Assembly (NCBI RefSeq): GCF_001469165.1
Contig: NZ_JABX01000004.1
Coordinates: forward strand, 153,035-217,034
Direction: 5' to 3'
Source: Thiohalocapsa sp. ML1
GTDB taxonomy: Bacteria > Pseudomonadota > Gammaproteobacteria > Chromatiales > Chromatiaceae
Length of the DNA stretch: 64,000 bases
Shown: positions 8,930-18,498 of the stretch, piece after piece
How positions within the stretch are numbered: position 1 is the stretch's first letter
How the letters are laid out: each line of letters begins with the position of its first letter
Notes under the pieces: model-generated
What the model saw: only the letters and a program-made list of their open reading frames with translations
The model's database searches: none
What the model was told of the DNA's origin: nothing
Made by a program: the position numbers and the translations under genes

Positions 8930-10198
8930 CTACTCCGTCAGGTTGCGGATGTTGTTGATCATGCTGCGCAGGCTGTCACGCAGCACACGGTAGCTGAAGA
9001 AGCGGCTCGCGATATGAAAGTTGTGGTCCGTGAGGGTCTGCCGATACTCGGCGTCCTCGATGATGCGGCGGGTCTCCTCGACCACTTGCTGATCGACGAC
9101 GCCGTCGATGGTGGGCAGCCGAAAGCCCTTCGGCTCGATGTCGCGCTGATACACGGAATAGCGCCCCACCACCAGCGGCTTCTGAAAATACACCGACTCC
9201 AGCAGCGCATTGCCGAAGCCCTCGTACAGGCTCGGGAAGGTTACCAAGTCCGCGTGCGGGTAGAGGTCGCGCAGGACATAGACTTTCTGACCCTCCTGAT
9301 TGAGCTGGCGGCGGTCGGCCATGCGATCGCCGAAGAACTTGAGCGAGACGCCTTCGTCATGGGCGAGCTGCTGGAGCTGGCGGGCATACTCGAAGCCCTC
9401 GTCGCCGCTGTCGTGGGAGACGACGAGATGGCAGCGCGGCAGCTTCAGCCGCCGGATGAGATGGATCGCATTCTCGATGCCCTTGCGCGGCACGACCCGG
9501 GTCGGCTGCAAAATCAAGAGATCGCCGTCCAGCAGCCCGAGCGCGCGGCGCACGTCGGCGGCGTACTCGTCCGGCGGCCCGGGCGGGTTTTCGAAGTCGA
9601 ATACGTTCGGCACCAAGATGCTCGGCAGCCCCTTGCGCCAGGCGATCTCCTCGCGCGCGGCCTGGTTGATGACCACGTGCTGAAGGTGCGGCACCCGCGG
9701 CGGAAAGGCCATCTCCAGGTAATCATCCACCGCGGAGATCTGAAAGCGCTGGCGTTCCCACATGAAGTCGTGATGATGGGCGATGGCCGGCATGCCCGTC
9801 TCCAGCAGAAACTCCGTAATGGCCACGCCAAGCGGGATGTGCATCGGGATGGTCAGCGCATTCTCGATGATGAGAATATCCAGATCGAACCGCACGCGGA
9901 ATTCATACAGCGTGGACTTGAGGTACTCAACCAGCTCCCGAATGCGCCGGCTCGCCTCGGCGCAGCGCCGCGTGCGACCCCAGAGCTGGCTGTTGATCCA
10001 GGCATTTTCCGAATGGTCGAAGAAGGCCTCCGGCACGCACAGGCTGATGGCCGGGTCGCGGTCCAGCACGCCCGCATACCAATAGCTGACATGGCCCCCG
10101 AGCCAGAGCACCTCGGCCCACTTGGCCGCCTCCAACGAGACACCGTCGGTGCCGGCAAAGCGGGTGGAGACGAAGCCGATGTGCTCGGGTTGTTTCAT
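8930..10198 (-). CDS. GT4-type glycosyltransferase
   Basis: A 422-residue GT-B fold glycosyltransferase. The N-terminus has the usual VSTRFAGTDGVSLEAAKWAE loop, the C-terminal domain has LILQPTRVVPRKGIENAIHLI and the donor-binding TFPSLYEGFGNALLES with an EX7E-like pair. The ATG at 10198 (MKQPEHIGF) fits the fold start. It sits directly upstream of the sugar phosphorylase, three bases apart. GT4 enzymes of similar look make mannosyl- or glucosyl-glycerate-type solutes in other bacteria, but I cannot assign the donor or acceptor. It is divergent from the second glycosyltransferase at 10467. Confidence 0.75.
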   Translation of the reverse strand: MKQPEHIGFVSTRFAGTDGVSLEAAKWAEVLWLGGHVSYWYAGVLDRDPAISLCVPEAFFDHSENAWINSQLWGRTRRCAEASRRIRELVEYLKSTLYEFRVRFDLDILIIENALTIPMHIPLGVAITEFLLETGMPAIAHHHDFMWERQRFQISAVDDYLEMAFPPRVPHLQHVVINQAAREEIAWRKGLPSILVPNVFDFENPPGPPDEYAADVRRALGLLDGDLLILQPTRVVPRKGIENAIHLIRRLKLPRCHLVVSHDSGDEGFEYARQLQQLAHDEGVSLKFFGDRMADRRQLNQEGQKVYVLRDLYPHADLVTFPSLYEGFGNALLESVYFQKPLVVGRYSVYQRDIEPKGFRLPTIDGVVDQQVVEETRRIIEDAEYRQTLTDHNFHIASRFFSYRVLRDSLRSMINNIRNLTE

Positions 10199-10263
10199 AT
10201 CGCTCGATAGCTGCCCGTCTGTTCGATGTGGCCGGTCCTGCCGCCCTGCGCCGGATACCTGCC

Positions 10264-10269
10264 TATAAT
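10264..10269 (+). promoter_or_regulatory. Possible -10 box in the divergent spacer
   Basis: A perfect TATAAT lies in the 268-base spacer between the two divergent glycosyltransferase genes, about 198 bases before the rightward start. No good -35 element is seen 16-18 bases upstream, so this is only a candidate. Confidence 0.25.
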
Positions 10270-10466
10270 GCCGACCCAAGCCGTCGGCGCAATGCGCCGA
10301 CGCTGCCGGGCCGGCCGGCCGCGCGGAAAGCCGCCCCAGAGCCGCCCCGAGCGAAACACCCCGGAGCCCAGTATGTCGCCCGCAAAGCATCTCCCGTGCC
10401 CGATCCTTCGCCTTGAGCGGCTATTCCGCCGCCGCGCCTGACGCTGCCGCCGACCGGGTTCGGCTG

Positions 10467-11936
10467 ATGCGCATCGCCATCGTCCACTACCACCTGCAAA
10501 CGGGCGGCGTCACCCGCGTCATCGAGCACGCCTGCGCGGCGCTCCTCGGCCGTGGCGAGCAGGTAGCGGTGCTCGCCGGCGAGCCGCCGCAGGCACCGCT
10601 GCCGGCGGGCGCCACGGTTGCCGTGCTGCCGGGCCTGGCCTATGAGGAGCGGCGCGACGCGCTGTCGCCGGACCAGCTCGCCCGGGCCATGGCGAGCGCG
10701 GCACGGGATGCCTTGGGCGGGCCGCCCGATGTCTGGCACCTGCACAATCACTGCCTCGGCAAGAACACCGTGCTCCCGGGCGCCGTGCTGCGACTCGCCC
10801 GCGAAGGCGAGCGGCTGCTGCTCCAGCCGCACGACTTCGCCGAGGACGGTCGCCCGGCGCTGTACGGCCGACTGCGGGAACAGCTCGCGGATGGCAACGT
10901 CGGACGGTTGTCCGCCCTGCTCTACCCCTTGGCGCCCCAGATCCATTACGCGACCCTCACCGCGCGGGACCGCGGGCTCCTCGCCGGGGCCGGAGTGCCG
11001 GCGGCGCAGTTGCATGCGCTGCCGAACGCGGTCGCCGTCGGCCTGCCCGATCCCGGCGCGAGCGCGCCCGCGGCTGCACCGCAAGCGGGCATAGACGGGC
11101 GTCGACTCTGGCTCTATCCGACCCGCGCCATCCGCCGCAAGAACTTGGGCGAGTTTCTGCTCTGGGCCACGCTGGCCGGGGAGCAGGACCGCTTCGCGGT
11201 GACCCAGGCGCCCCAGAACCCGCAGGAGCAGCCGATCTACCAGCGCTGGGTGGCGCTCGCGCGGGAGCTGGGGCTGCCGATGACCTTTGCGGCTGGTGCC
11301 CGGGCCGATTTCGGAGCGCTCGTCGCGGCAAGCCATGCACTGGTCACCACCAGCGTCGCAGAGGGCTTCGGTCTCGCATTCTTGGAGCCCTGGCTCATGG
11401 GCCGGCCGCTGGTGGGCCGGGATCTGACGGAGATCACGGCGGATTTCACGGCCGCCGGCGTGCGCCTGCCCGGGCTTTACCACCGCCTCGACGTGCCGCT
11501 CGCGTGGCTCGATGCAAGGCGGCTCCGCGCCGCCTTCGATGTCGCCGCCGCCAAGCGCGCCGCGGCGTACGGCCGGCCCGCCGCAGACACGGCCGCGCAG
11601 GCCTGGCACAGTGCCGTCCGTGACGGACACATCGACTTCGGCCGCCTCGACGAGCCGGCCCAGATGCAGGTCATCCGGCAGCTTCGTGCCGACCCAACGG
11701 CGCGCACGGCGCTCTGCCCGCCGTCGCTCGATGCAGCGCCGGCCACCGCGGCGATCGGCGAGAACCGCAGCGTGATTGAGCGCGAGTACTCCGTCGTGGG
11801 CTTCGGCGCGCGGCTCGCGGCGGTCTACGCCTCGGTCGCTGGCGCCGAGGCGTCCGCGACCTTCGGCGCCGCTGACGGCTCGGCGCTGCTTGGGGAATTC
11901 CTTGCACCGGAGCGTCTGTCGCTGCTGCGGACCTGA
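10467..11936 (+). CDS. GT4-like glycosyltransferase
   Basis: A 489-residue GT-B fold protein. It opens with MRIAIVHYHLQTGGVTRVIEH, the typical nucleotide-sugar glycosyltransferase N-terminus, and has LWLYPTRAIRRKNLGEFL and TTSVAEGFGLAFLEPWLMG in the donor domain. The roughly 120 residues after the donor site are a helical extension not usual for the family. I use the ATG at 10467; an in-frame start about 50 bases upstream would add a short alanine-rich tail. The HAD gene starts four bases after its stop. Donor and acceptor are unknown, but the phosphorylase island context suggests synthesis of a small glucoside. Confidence 0.7.
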   Translation: MRIAIVHYHLQTGGVTRVIEHACAALLGRGEQVAVLAGEPPQAPLPAGATVAVLPGLAYEERRDALSPDQLARAMASAARDALGGPPDVWHLHNHCLGKNTVLPGAVLRLAREGERLLLQPHDFAEDGRPALYGRLREQLADGNVGRLSALLYPLAPQIHYATLTARDRGLLAGAGVPAAQLHALPNAVAVGLPDPGASAPAAAPQAGIDGRRLWLYPTRAIRRKNLGEFLLWATLAGEQDRFAVTQAPQNPQEQPIYQRWVALARELGLPMTFAAGARADFGALVAASHALVTTSVAEGFGLAFLEPWLMGRPLVGRDLTEITADFTAAGVRLPGLYHRLDVPLAWLDARRLRAAFDVAAAKRAAAYGRPAADTAAQAWHSAVRDGHIDFGRLDEPAQMQVIRQLRADPTARTALCPPSLDAAPATAAIGENRSVIEREYSVVGFGARLAAVYASVAGAEASATFGAADGSALLGEFLAPERLSLLRT

Positions 11937-11940
11937 CACC

Positions 11941-12840
11941 ATGGAAACAACCATGACCGACCATGCCGATGCCGCGCTGATCGAGCGCATCCAGGCGCTT
12001 ACCGCACCAATGCGCCCAGTGCCGACGGGTGCCGCCCCGCGGATCGAGCCTCTGGAGGGCATCCGCGCCGTGCTGTTCGACGTCTACGGCACCCTGGTCA
12101 TCTCCGGCTGCGGGGATATTGGGCTCACGGCAGAGTCGTCGGCCGCTGATCCGTTTCAGGAGGCCTGGTCCGCCGCGGGGCTCGATACCGCCGCCCTGCC
12201 ACCGGATGGACCCGGGCTGCTCGCCGCGCTGATCCATGCGGACCATGCGCAGAGCCACAGGCGCGGCGTCGATCACCCGGAGGTGGACATCCTCGCCATC
12301 TGGCGGCGGCTCTTGGACCAGCGCGAGCTATCCGCAACGGATCGGGTGCTGCGCCGCTTGGCGCTGGAGTACGAGCTGCGGACGAATCCGGTCTGGCCGA
12401 TGCCGGGGCTCGCGGCGGTCATCGACAAGCTCAGCGCCGGCGGGCCGGTCCTCGGCATCGTTTCCAACGCGCAGTTCTACACGCCCTTGATGCTCGGAGC
12501 CTTTCTCGGCGAGCCATTGGATGCACTCGGGTTCGACCCGGACTGCTGCGCCTGGTCGTACCGCCAAGGTGTCGCGAAGCCGTCGCAAAACGTCTACGCA
12601 CCGGCGCTGCGCGGGCTTACCGAGCGCCACGGTATCGCGCCAGCTCAAGTGCTCTACATCGGCAACGACATGCGCAACGACGTGCGCCCCGCGCAGGCGC
12701 TCGGCTGCCGCACCGCGCTCTTCGCCGGCGACGCGCGCTCCCTGCGCCTGCGTGCGGACGACCCGGGCATGCGCGACATCCAACCGGACCGCGTCATCAC
12801 GAGCCTCGATCAGGTCCTAGACGTGCTGCGCCCGGCCTGA
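11941..12840 (+). CDS. HAD-superfamily hydrolase
   Basis: A 299-residue HAD protein. Motif I is VLFDVYGTL near residue 41, with tyrosine where phosphatases of this group usually have the second aspartate; this DxYGTL form is known from haloacid dehalogenases and some phosphatases. Motif II is IVSNAQF and motif IV is YIGNDMRNDVRPA. The ATG at 11941 lies four bases after the glycosyltransferase stop, with a second ATG at 11953. By position it may dephosphorylate the product of the glycosyltransferase before it. That is inference, and the odd motif I makes the reaction uncertain. Confidence 0.7.
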   Translation: METTMTDHADAALIERIQALTAPMRPVPTGAAPRIEPLEGIRAVLFDVYGTLVISGCGDIGLTAESSAADPFQEAWSAAGLDTAALPPDGPGLLAALIHADHAQSHRRGVDHPEVDILAIWRRLLDQRELSATDRVLRRLALEYELRTNPVWPMPGLAAVIDKLSAGGPVLGIVSNAQFYTPLMLGAFLGEPLDALGFDPDCCAWSYRQGVAKPSQNVYAPALRGLTERHGIAPAQVLYIGNDMRNDVRPAQALGCRTALFAGDARSLRLRADDPGMRDIQPDRVITSLDQVLDVLRPA

Positions 12841-12857
12841 GTCCGGCGTCTCCGGCC

Positions 12858-13982
12858 TCAACGGCGCGCGGGCGCCGGCGACTTCGGGCTCCAGGTATAG
12901 ACGGCTGTCACCGCATAGTTCCAGACCGCGCCGACGAGGATACCGGCAACGGCGGATGCAACCCACCAGAGCCCGCCCGCCGGCGCCGCGTGGAACAGGT
13001 AGGTCGCGATGCCGACATTGGCCACAGCCCCCACGGAGCAGGCGAGCGTGAACGAGACCCAGCCGCGCAACAGCCCCCAGCCCCGTAATCGCCTGTCCCG
13101 GTAGGTAAAGAGGTTGTTCAGGAAGAAGTTGAAGGTCATCGCGACCAGCGCCGCCACCGCCTGCCCCGCGACGAAGGTCGTCTCAAGGCCGCGGAACAGC
13201 GCCCACAACACCGCCATGTGCACGAACACGCCCAGCCCGCCGATGAAGGCGAACGGAATGAACCGCGTCGGCACGTAGCGGCCGATCGTCTTGTCCAGCA
13301 GCATCAGGATGTATTCGGTTGCGACCATGCTATCGAGCTTGCTGTCGCCCGCGACGCGCACCCCAAAGGTGTAAGGTAGCTCCTTGAACCGCAGCGGCCT
13401 TCGAGCGCTCATGAAGATATCGAGCAGGATCTTGAACCCAATGCCGGACAGGTCGCGCACGACCTCGTCGATGAGTTCGCGCCGGAGCATGAAAAAGCCG
13501 CTCATGGGGTCTTTTAGGTCCGCCTTCAGCACGAAATGCGACAGCCGGGTGGCCACTCGACTCGCGAGTTGACGGCTCTCGGCCCAGGCCCCCACGCTAC
13601 CCCCGCCGACGTGGCGGCTGCCGATGACGATGTCGAGCGGCTCATCCTGCAAGGCGCGCAGCATCTCAGCGATCAGACGTTCATCATGCTGCAGGTCTGC
13701 GTCCATGATCGCGACGAACGGCGCCGTGGTGGCGAGCATGCCCTCGATGCATGCCCCGGCGAGTCCGCGGCGGTGGATTCTATGGACAAGGCGTATCCGG
13801 GCGTCGTCTTCGGCGAGTCGCCGCACGACTGCTGCTGTTCCGTCCGGAGAATCGTCATCCACGAAGACGATTTCCCAACGCAGGTCACCGACGACGCCCA
13901 GAATGCGATCCAGCAAAGCCGCGATATTGTCGCGCTCGCGAAATGTCGGCACGACGATCGACAACAACGGACCTGATGTCAT
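12858..13982 (-). CDS. GT2-GtrA fusion protein
   Basis: A 374-residue fusion. Residues 1-235 are a DPM1-like GT2 domain (IVVPTFRERDNI, VDDDSPDGTA, IMDADLQHDE), and residues about 245-365 are a four-helix GtrA domain (FIPFAFIGGLGVFVHMAVL, FNFFLNNLFTYRD). Such a protein would both load a sugar on polyprenyl phosphate and help move it across the inner membrane. The ATG at 13982 overlaps the stop of the upstream membrane protein as ATGA, so it is the third gene of an overlapping operon. The two functions are separate genes at 1214 and 3224. Confidence 0.85.
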   Translation of the reverse strand: MTSGPLLSIVVPTFRERDNIAALLDRILGVVGDLRWEIVFVDDDSPDGTAAVVRRLAEDDARIRLVHRIHRRGLAGACIEGMLATTAPFVAIMDADLQHDERLIAEMLRALQDEPLDIVIGSRHVGGGSVGAWAESRQLASRVATRLSHFVLKADLKDPMSGFFMLRRELIDEVVRDLSGIGFKILLDIFMSARRPLRFKELPYTFGVRVAGDSKLDSMVATEYILMLLDKTIGRYVPTRFIPFAFIGGLGVFVHMAVLWALFRGLETTFVAGQAVAALVAMTFNFFLNNLFTYRDRRLRGWGLLRGWVSFTLACSVGAVANVGIATYLFHAAPAGGLWWVASAVAGILVGAVWNYAVTAVYTWSPKSPAPARR

Positions 13983-16699
13983 TCTTTGCTCACCTGCGCT
14001 GCACAGGGGACCACGGTGAAATCCACCGCGCTCGCAGCAGCGACATCGAGTCGTCCGTGGAATGCACTTGGAGTGTCCTCGGCATCTGCCCTCCATGCGG
14101 TCTCTTCCGCGGTCAGCGTTCTCAGAGCGCTGATGCAACCGGCTGTCTTATCGACATCGACGTATGTCAGGTCGAACAGCCGATAGCGGATACCGTCTGG
14201 AGTACGCCTGCGATGTATTACTGCGGCATCGGAGACAACATCCGCAGTCTGCGCTTCGCCGCCGGTCCCCAGGACCAAGACCTCATCCTCGCCGAAACTT
14301 AGTTCCGCACCAGCATCGCCAATCCGACCGGTTGCCGGAATCGCCTGCTCATCGAGCTGGAACACGGCGGCAGTTCGCAATGACGCCCGCGATTGAACCA
14401 AGACGTGACGGTCCGGCGCCGCCGCCGGCCACGCGGGCGGGTGCGGATAACGAATCGGCGCCGACTTGACGCGCGCTTCGCCGTCATGAAGGAACGTGAC
14501 CCTGCCACCTGAGCCCGGTTGCTTAACGAACATCCCCGGCAAATCGGTCGGCGTGTAGCCCACCAAGTTCCAATTTGCCGCGCGTGCGAGACCGGCGCTG
14601 CCGTCCAGTTGATCCCAGACCACAAGCCAGCCGTCGTCCCCGACCACGACGGTACGCGAAGCCGCAATCCCGGACCAATCACCCAAATCCATCCGCGCCA
14701 CCTGCAAGTCGTCCGCAGCAACAAAAAGGTCGAGCGGGGCGAATGCGGGTGTTGCTTGAGACCAGCGCGAATAGACCCCGCTCACCCCGCCGATCCAGGC
14801 GTCAAGCCCCGTACGAGCGACCATTGGCCCGTTGAGGCTCATACGGTCAACCTTCTTGTCTCGATGCTTAGCCCTGCCCGCCGGCAGCCACTTGTGACTC
14901 AGCCGCACAATGCGCTCGGTTACGGCCGGGAAATCGCCATAGAACAACGCGATCAGGCTGCCGGTCGCCGGATACCGGTGCCAACCCCGGTTGCGCAGAC
15001 CGAACAGCGCGAACAGCTCCGGATCGTTCTCATCTCTGAAAACCAGTTTGTCCGGCGCCAGGGAGCCCGGGCGGAAGCTGTACCCGGTGATACCGTTGAG
15101 CGCTTTACTTGTAAGGGATGGTGCCACGGCCGGGATCGAATCATCCCAAAGCCATAGCCAGGCGAGATCACCGGGCAACGATTCCCCGCCTTCGCGAAGC
15201 GCCGTCAAGTGCTGATCCAATAGCCAGCGCGCCTCCTTGTCACGCAGCGCGAAGGCGGCGATGCTCAAAGAGTCGAGCGGCCGAAAAGGACCCACTAAAC
15301 CGTAATTGAGGGGCACCGGGGCCCTCAGGAGTTGTTCCTTCAGCCAATCCACCGAAAGCTGTGCGCCCGGCGCCATGTCCGGGCGAGAGCCGTCGGCGTA
15401 GCGCCACAAAGCGTACGCGTTCGAGATCCAAACATCCTGATACTGCAGAGAATCATCACCGTTGCGAAAATTACCGCGCCAGCCGACACCCTTCCGATCC
15501 AGAAAGCTGGTCGCGCGCGACCGAAGCTCTTCCGTATTCACAATGCGGCGGAGCACGGATAAAGATCCCGCACCCACCTCTTGATTCAGATATGGGCCTT
15601 CGGGCAGATCGCGAAACGGAATCGCGTACAAGAGGTCGACCCACTCGACGGTGAACGCACGTTGCATGATCCTACTAAACCATGCGGCGATCCGCTCTTG
15701 CTCTTCTGCCGAGAAAAGCTCGGGCCATACGCGGCTGATCTCCAGGAAGAACAGCCCTCGGAGCATGGCGTTGTACTGACCGAACTTGACGCTATTGGCC
15801 GGTCCGGTGAGCGCGTCGCTGGCCACTTCGCCGAGCAGTCCCTCGCGATACGCCGCCGCCCAACGTCGATCGCCGGACAGTAACGCCAGGTTGCCCAACT
15901 GCGAAAGGCTCGGGCGCGGCTTCGATTGGAGCATGGCGATAACGTCTTCCCGCCGGAATTGCGCCGCCTTTGCCGCATTCGCCTCCGAATTGCCTGCCGC
16001 GCCCGCAGGTGCAATAAACACATCGGCGCGCTCTGGTACGGCCGCCAGCGCTGGTCGGTCGTCCCCTTCCGCCCAGAGCATGTATATGATGCTGCCGGTG
16101 AGAATAAATCCCGCGCCCACGAGCAGGATAGCGATACGCCCGGCTCGAAGCGCGCCGCAGGCCTCTCGGGCGCTGCGCGCCAACAAAAACCCCGCAACCG
16201 CGGATAGAAACGTGAACGTGCCGAGCAACCATAGTGTCAACAGGACGAAGCCCTCCGCATACGCTGGGGCTGTCGTCTGAATCCACACCGCGGACAACGC
16301 GGCCCATAACACCCAAGCGAAGGTCAAGGCCGCTACAGCATTTCTCCAAGAACCCAGGGTCCCACGCGCGACCCCTCGGAAAACGAGCACGGCCAGCAAA
16401 TGCACCGAGAGGGCTAGGAGCACGCCGGCCGGCAACGGTTGCCCCGCAACGCCCGCGGCAGCGACGACGAAGCTCGTGCCGACAGCGAACCAAGCCGCAA
16501 GCGATTGCCAGCGCCGGGCCCCTTCGACATTTGCGATGACCGCACTGAAGACAACAAGTCCGTACCCGATGGTCAGAAACAAGTCGTTCTGCCAGACGGC
16601 GACGCCGATCTGCTCGCGCAGCAGAACGACGACAGCCCAAAACGAAATGCTCAGCCCGATCCCGGTTGCAATCTGCACCACTGCCCTGGAGATAACCAT
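13979..16699 (-). CDS. Large membrane protein with polysaccharide-lyase-like soluble part
   Basis: A 906-residue protein I do not recognise as a named family. Residues 1 to about 220 contain six or seven hydrophobic helices. The remaining 680 residues are soluble. Their first half is helical with regular aromatic pairs (AWFSRIMQRAFTVEW, WISNAYALWRYADG), which suggests an alpha/alpha toroid; the second half is beta-rich (VVVGDDGWLVVWDQLDGS, AVFQLDEQA). That layout resembles heparinase II/III-type or alginate-lyase-type proteins, but I cannot point to catalytic residues. It overlaps the genes on both sides (TGATG at 16699, ATGA at 13979), placing it between a GT-C protein and a GT2-GtrA fusion, so it likely acts on a periplasmic glycan. 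Confidence 0.6.
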   Translation of the reverse strand: MVISRAVVQIATGIGLSISFWAVVVLLREQIGVAVWQNDLFLTIGYGLVVFSAVIANVEGARRWQSLAAWFAVGTSFVVAAAGVAGQPLPAGVLLALSVHLLAVLVFRGVARGTLGSWRNAVAALTFAWVLWAALSAVWIQTTAPAYAEGFVLLTLWLLGTFTFLSAVAGFLLARSAREACGALRAGRIAILLVGAGFILTGSIIYMLWAEGDDRPALAAVPERADVFIAPAGAAGNSEANAAKAAQFRREDVIAMLQSKPRPSLSQLGNLALLSGDRRWAAAYREGLLGEVASDALTGPANSVKFGQYNAMLRGLFFLEISRVWPELFSAEEQERIAAWFSRIMQRAFTVEWVDLLYAIPFRDLPEGPYLNQEVGAGSLSVLRRIVNTEELRSRATSFLDRKGVGWRGNFRNGDDSLQYQDVWISNAYALWRYADGSRPDMAPGAQLSVDWLKEQLLRAPVPLNYGLVGPFRPLDSLSIAAFALRDKEARWLLDQHLTALREGGESLPGDLAWLWLWDDSIPAVAPSLTSKALNGITGYSFRPGSLAPDKLVFRDENDPELFALFGLRNRGWHRYPATGSLIALFYGDFPAVTERIVRLSHKWLPAGRAKHRDKKVDRMSLNGPMVARTGLDAWIGGVSGVYSRWSQATPAFAPLDLFVAADDLQVARMDLGDWSGIAASRTVVVGDDGWLVVWDQLDGSAGLARAANWNLVGYTPTDLPGMFVKQPGSGGRVTFLHDGEARVKSAPIRYPHPPAWPAAAPDRHVLVQSRASLRTAAVFQLDEQAIPATGRIGDAGAELSFGEDEVLVLGTGGEAQTADVVSDAAVIHRRRTPDGIRYRLFDLTYVDVDKTAGCISALRTLTAEETAWRADAEDTPSAFHGRLDVAAASAVDFTVVPCAAQVSKE

Positions 16700-18498
16700 C
16701 AGTCCTTCGACTCCAGCGCCGCGCCGGACGCCCCCTGCTTAAACTGCACCCGAATAGTCTTGCCCACGATCGGTACCGGCAATTCCAAAATTCCACCTTC
16801 CGGTTCCGCCACGCGCATATTCTCGTAAACCAAAAGGCTTTGATCCTGCAATGGTTCGCGATTTGTGCGTACCGGTATCGTCGCGGCCAGGCGGAAGCGT
16901 TCATCGCTTCGCAAATATGTGCGCAGTAGGTCGTGGATCGGCAGGTTCAACGGGCTCTTAGACTCAACCACGATGAACTGGACTCCGAACCGATCGATCA
17001 GCGCGGCAAGTTCGTCTTCGGATTCCATGTGCTGCTGAGCGTTCAGAGCGCGATCGCCGCCGTACATGCCGGACGACGACAGCAGTTTATCTGCGCGTAG
17101 CACAAAGACATTGCGCTCTTCATCATACTGCCGAACGAAATAGGTGAAGTATCCGTTGTTATAGGCATCCACCAGGACAGTGGGCGACTCGGTCTGACTC
17201 ACTACGAATCCTGCCGCGACATCGTAGCCGTGTGAAAACACAGGCTCCCGGGAGTAAACCAACGCCACATGCGATATGACGAGCAGCGCAAGCACGCTGG
17301 AAATGACATACTGCGGGCGCCCGTCGCCGAGTTTGGCCGCAAGATAAGTGAACGGCAGCACTGCAAACAACGCGAAAACAGGTATCCAATATATGTATTC
17401 GCGATCACGCGACACGCCGAGCAGCAGTCCGAAGAACAAGTAGACAGCAAGCCCCAACCACAGAAAATAAGCGACGCGTCGCTCGCGCATCAGGACAGCA
17501 AGAAGCAGCCCCACGCCGGCCAAGGCGAGGGTCCAAGGCGGAAGCCCGTTATGAGCCAACTCATCGAACGGCAGACGCCAGCGAGGCGGCGCAGTCCGCG
17601 GAATCGCAGGAGAACCGACGGGAGAAGTGGACTCTTCCGCCGCGGGCACGTCTGCGCCGACGGGTGACGTTGGCGGGGAAGGCTTAAGCGCCTCCTGCGC
17701 GGGCACCAGCGACGAAAGCAGGGGCATCCGGCCGAGCGACTGCTGGATGTTCAGGTCGCCAAGCCACAATGTCACCACGAGCAGCGGCACAAGGAGGAGC
17801 AACGCGAGGCCTGCGGCCACGTAAGTCTGCGTCTGGCGCAGCATCGATATTAAACGCCCCGACGCAACGGCCGCGAGCAGGAACCAAATGACGGCGAAGA
17901 CCGCCACCTGTTTCGTCCAACAGGCCAGCCCGAACGCGATGGCCGTCGCGTAAAGGTACGCGTGCTTTCCGGAGCGCAGATAACGCTGCATCAGCCAACC
18001 TGACAGCAAGACCATCGCCAGCGTCGGCAGCTCGGTCATCGTATACCAGCCCCACTTCGCGATCGACGGGGCCGTGATAAAGAGCGCACTCGCCCAAAAA
18101 GCAGTCGCTACGCCAAAGCGCTCGCGCACGAGATCGAAAAATGCCGCAACTGCCACGAAGGCGAAGAAGAGGAGGGCCAATCGGCTGCTGGCAGGACTGA
18201 TGCCGAAAACGCCGTTGAATAAGGCCTCCACGGTCGGGAAGAAGACTGGCTTGTAGCCGATACTCAAACCTGGGTACTGCGCATAATAGTTGACGGTGAA
18301 GTCGTAAATCCGGCGCGGCGGCCATACCGGCATCTCACGGATAAAATCGAGCATGAAAACGCCATCCAGCAGCAGCCGATCGGCGTCCGGATAGGCGAGC
18401 GCGGTATTCCCTACTTGGCGCAACACCATCAGCGCGGTGAGCGCGGCCAGAATGGCCAAGGCCAATGCTGCAGACGACAGAAATCGCGGTCGGTTCAT
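16699..18498 (-). CDS. GT-C membrane glycosyltransferase (GT39-like)
   Basis: A 599-residue polytopic inner-membrane protein. The first periplasmic loop has the acidic motif AYPDADRLLLDG near residue 36, then YPGLSIGYKPVFFP, as in PMT_2/ArnT-type glycosyltransferases that use polyprenyl-phosphate sugars. About ten hydrophobic helices follow. An unusual proline- and serine-rich loop (about residues 262-305) breaks the membrane part. The C-terminal 150 residues are soluble and likely periplasmic. An AAGGA lies eight bases before the ATG at 18498. It is the first gene of the overlapping operon and may use the sugar lipid made by the GT2-GtrA fusion. Confidence 0.75.
   Translation of the reverse strand: MNRPRFLSSAALALAILAALTALMVLRQVGNTALAYPDADRLLLDGVFMLDFIREMPVWPPRRIYDFTVNYYAQYPGLSIGYKPVFFPTVEALFNGVFGISPASSRLALLFFAFVAVAAFFDLVRERFGVATAFWASALFITAPSIAKWGWYTMTELPTLAMVLLSGWLMQRYLRSGKHAYLYATAIAFGLACWTKQVAVFAVIWFLLAAVASGRLISMLRQTQTYVAAGLALLLLVPLLVVTLWLGDLNIQQSLGRMPLLSSLVPAQEALKPSPPTSPVGADVPAAEESTSPVGSPAIPRTAPPRWRLPFDELAHNGLPPWTLALAGVGLLLAVLMRERRVAYFLWLGLAVYLFFGLLLGVSRDREYIYWIPVFALFAVLPFTYLAAKLGDGRPQYVISSVLALLVISHVALVYSREPVFSHGYDVAAGFVVSQTESPTVLVDAYNNGYFTYFVRQYDEERNVFVLRADKLLSSSGMYGGDRALNAQQHMESEDELAALIDRFGVQFIVVESKSPLNLPIHDLLRTYLRSDERFRLAATIPVRTNREPLQDQSLLVYENMRVAEPEGGILELPVPIVGKTIRVQFKQGASGAALESKD

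Noticed and set aside
7487..10210. A 907-codon open frame opposite to the phosphorylase and glycosyltransferase genes
   Set aside because: It is an antisense shadow of two well-supported genes, caused by GC-rich codon use; its translation is rich in Arg, Ala, Gln and Val without any motif.
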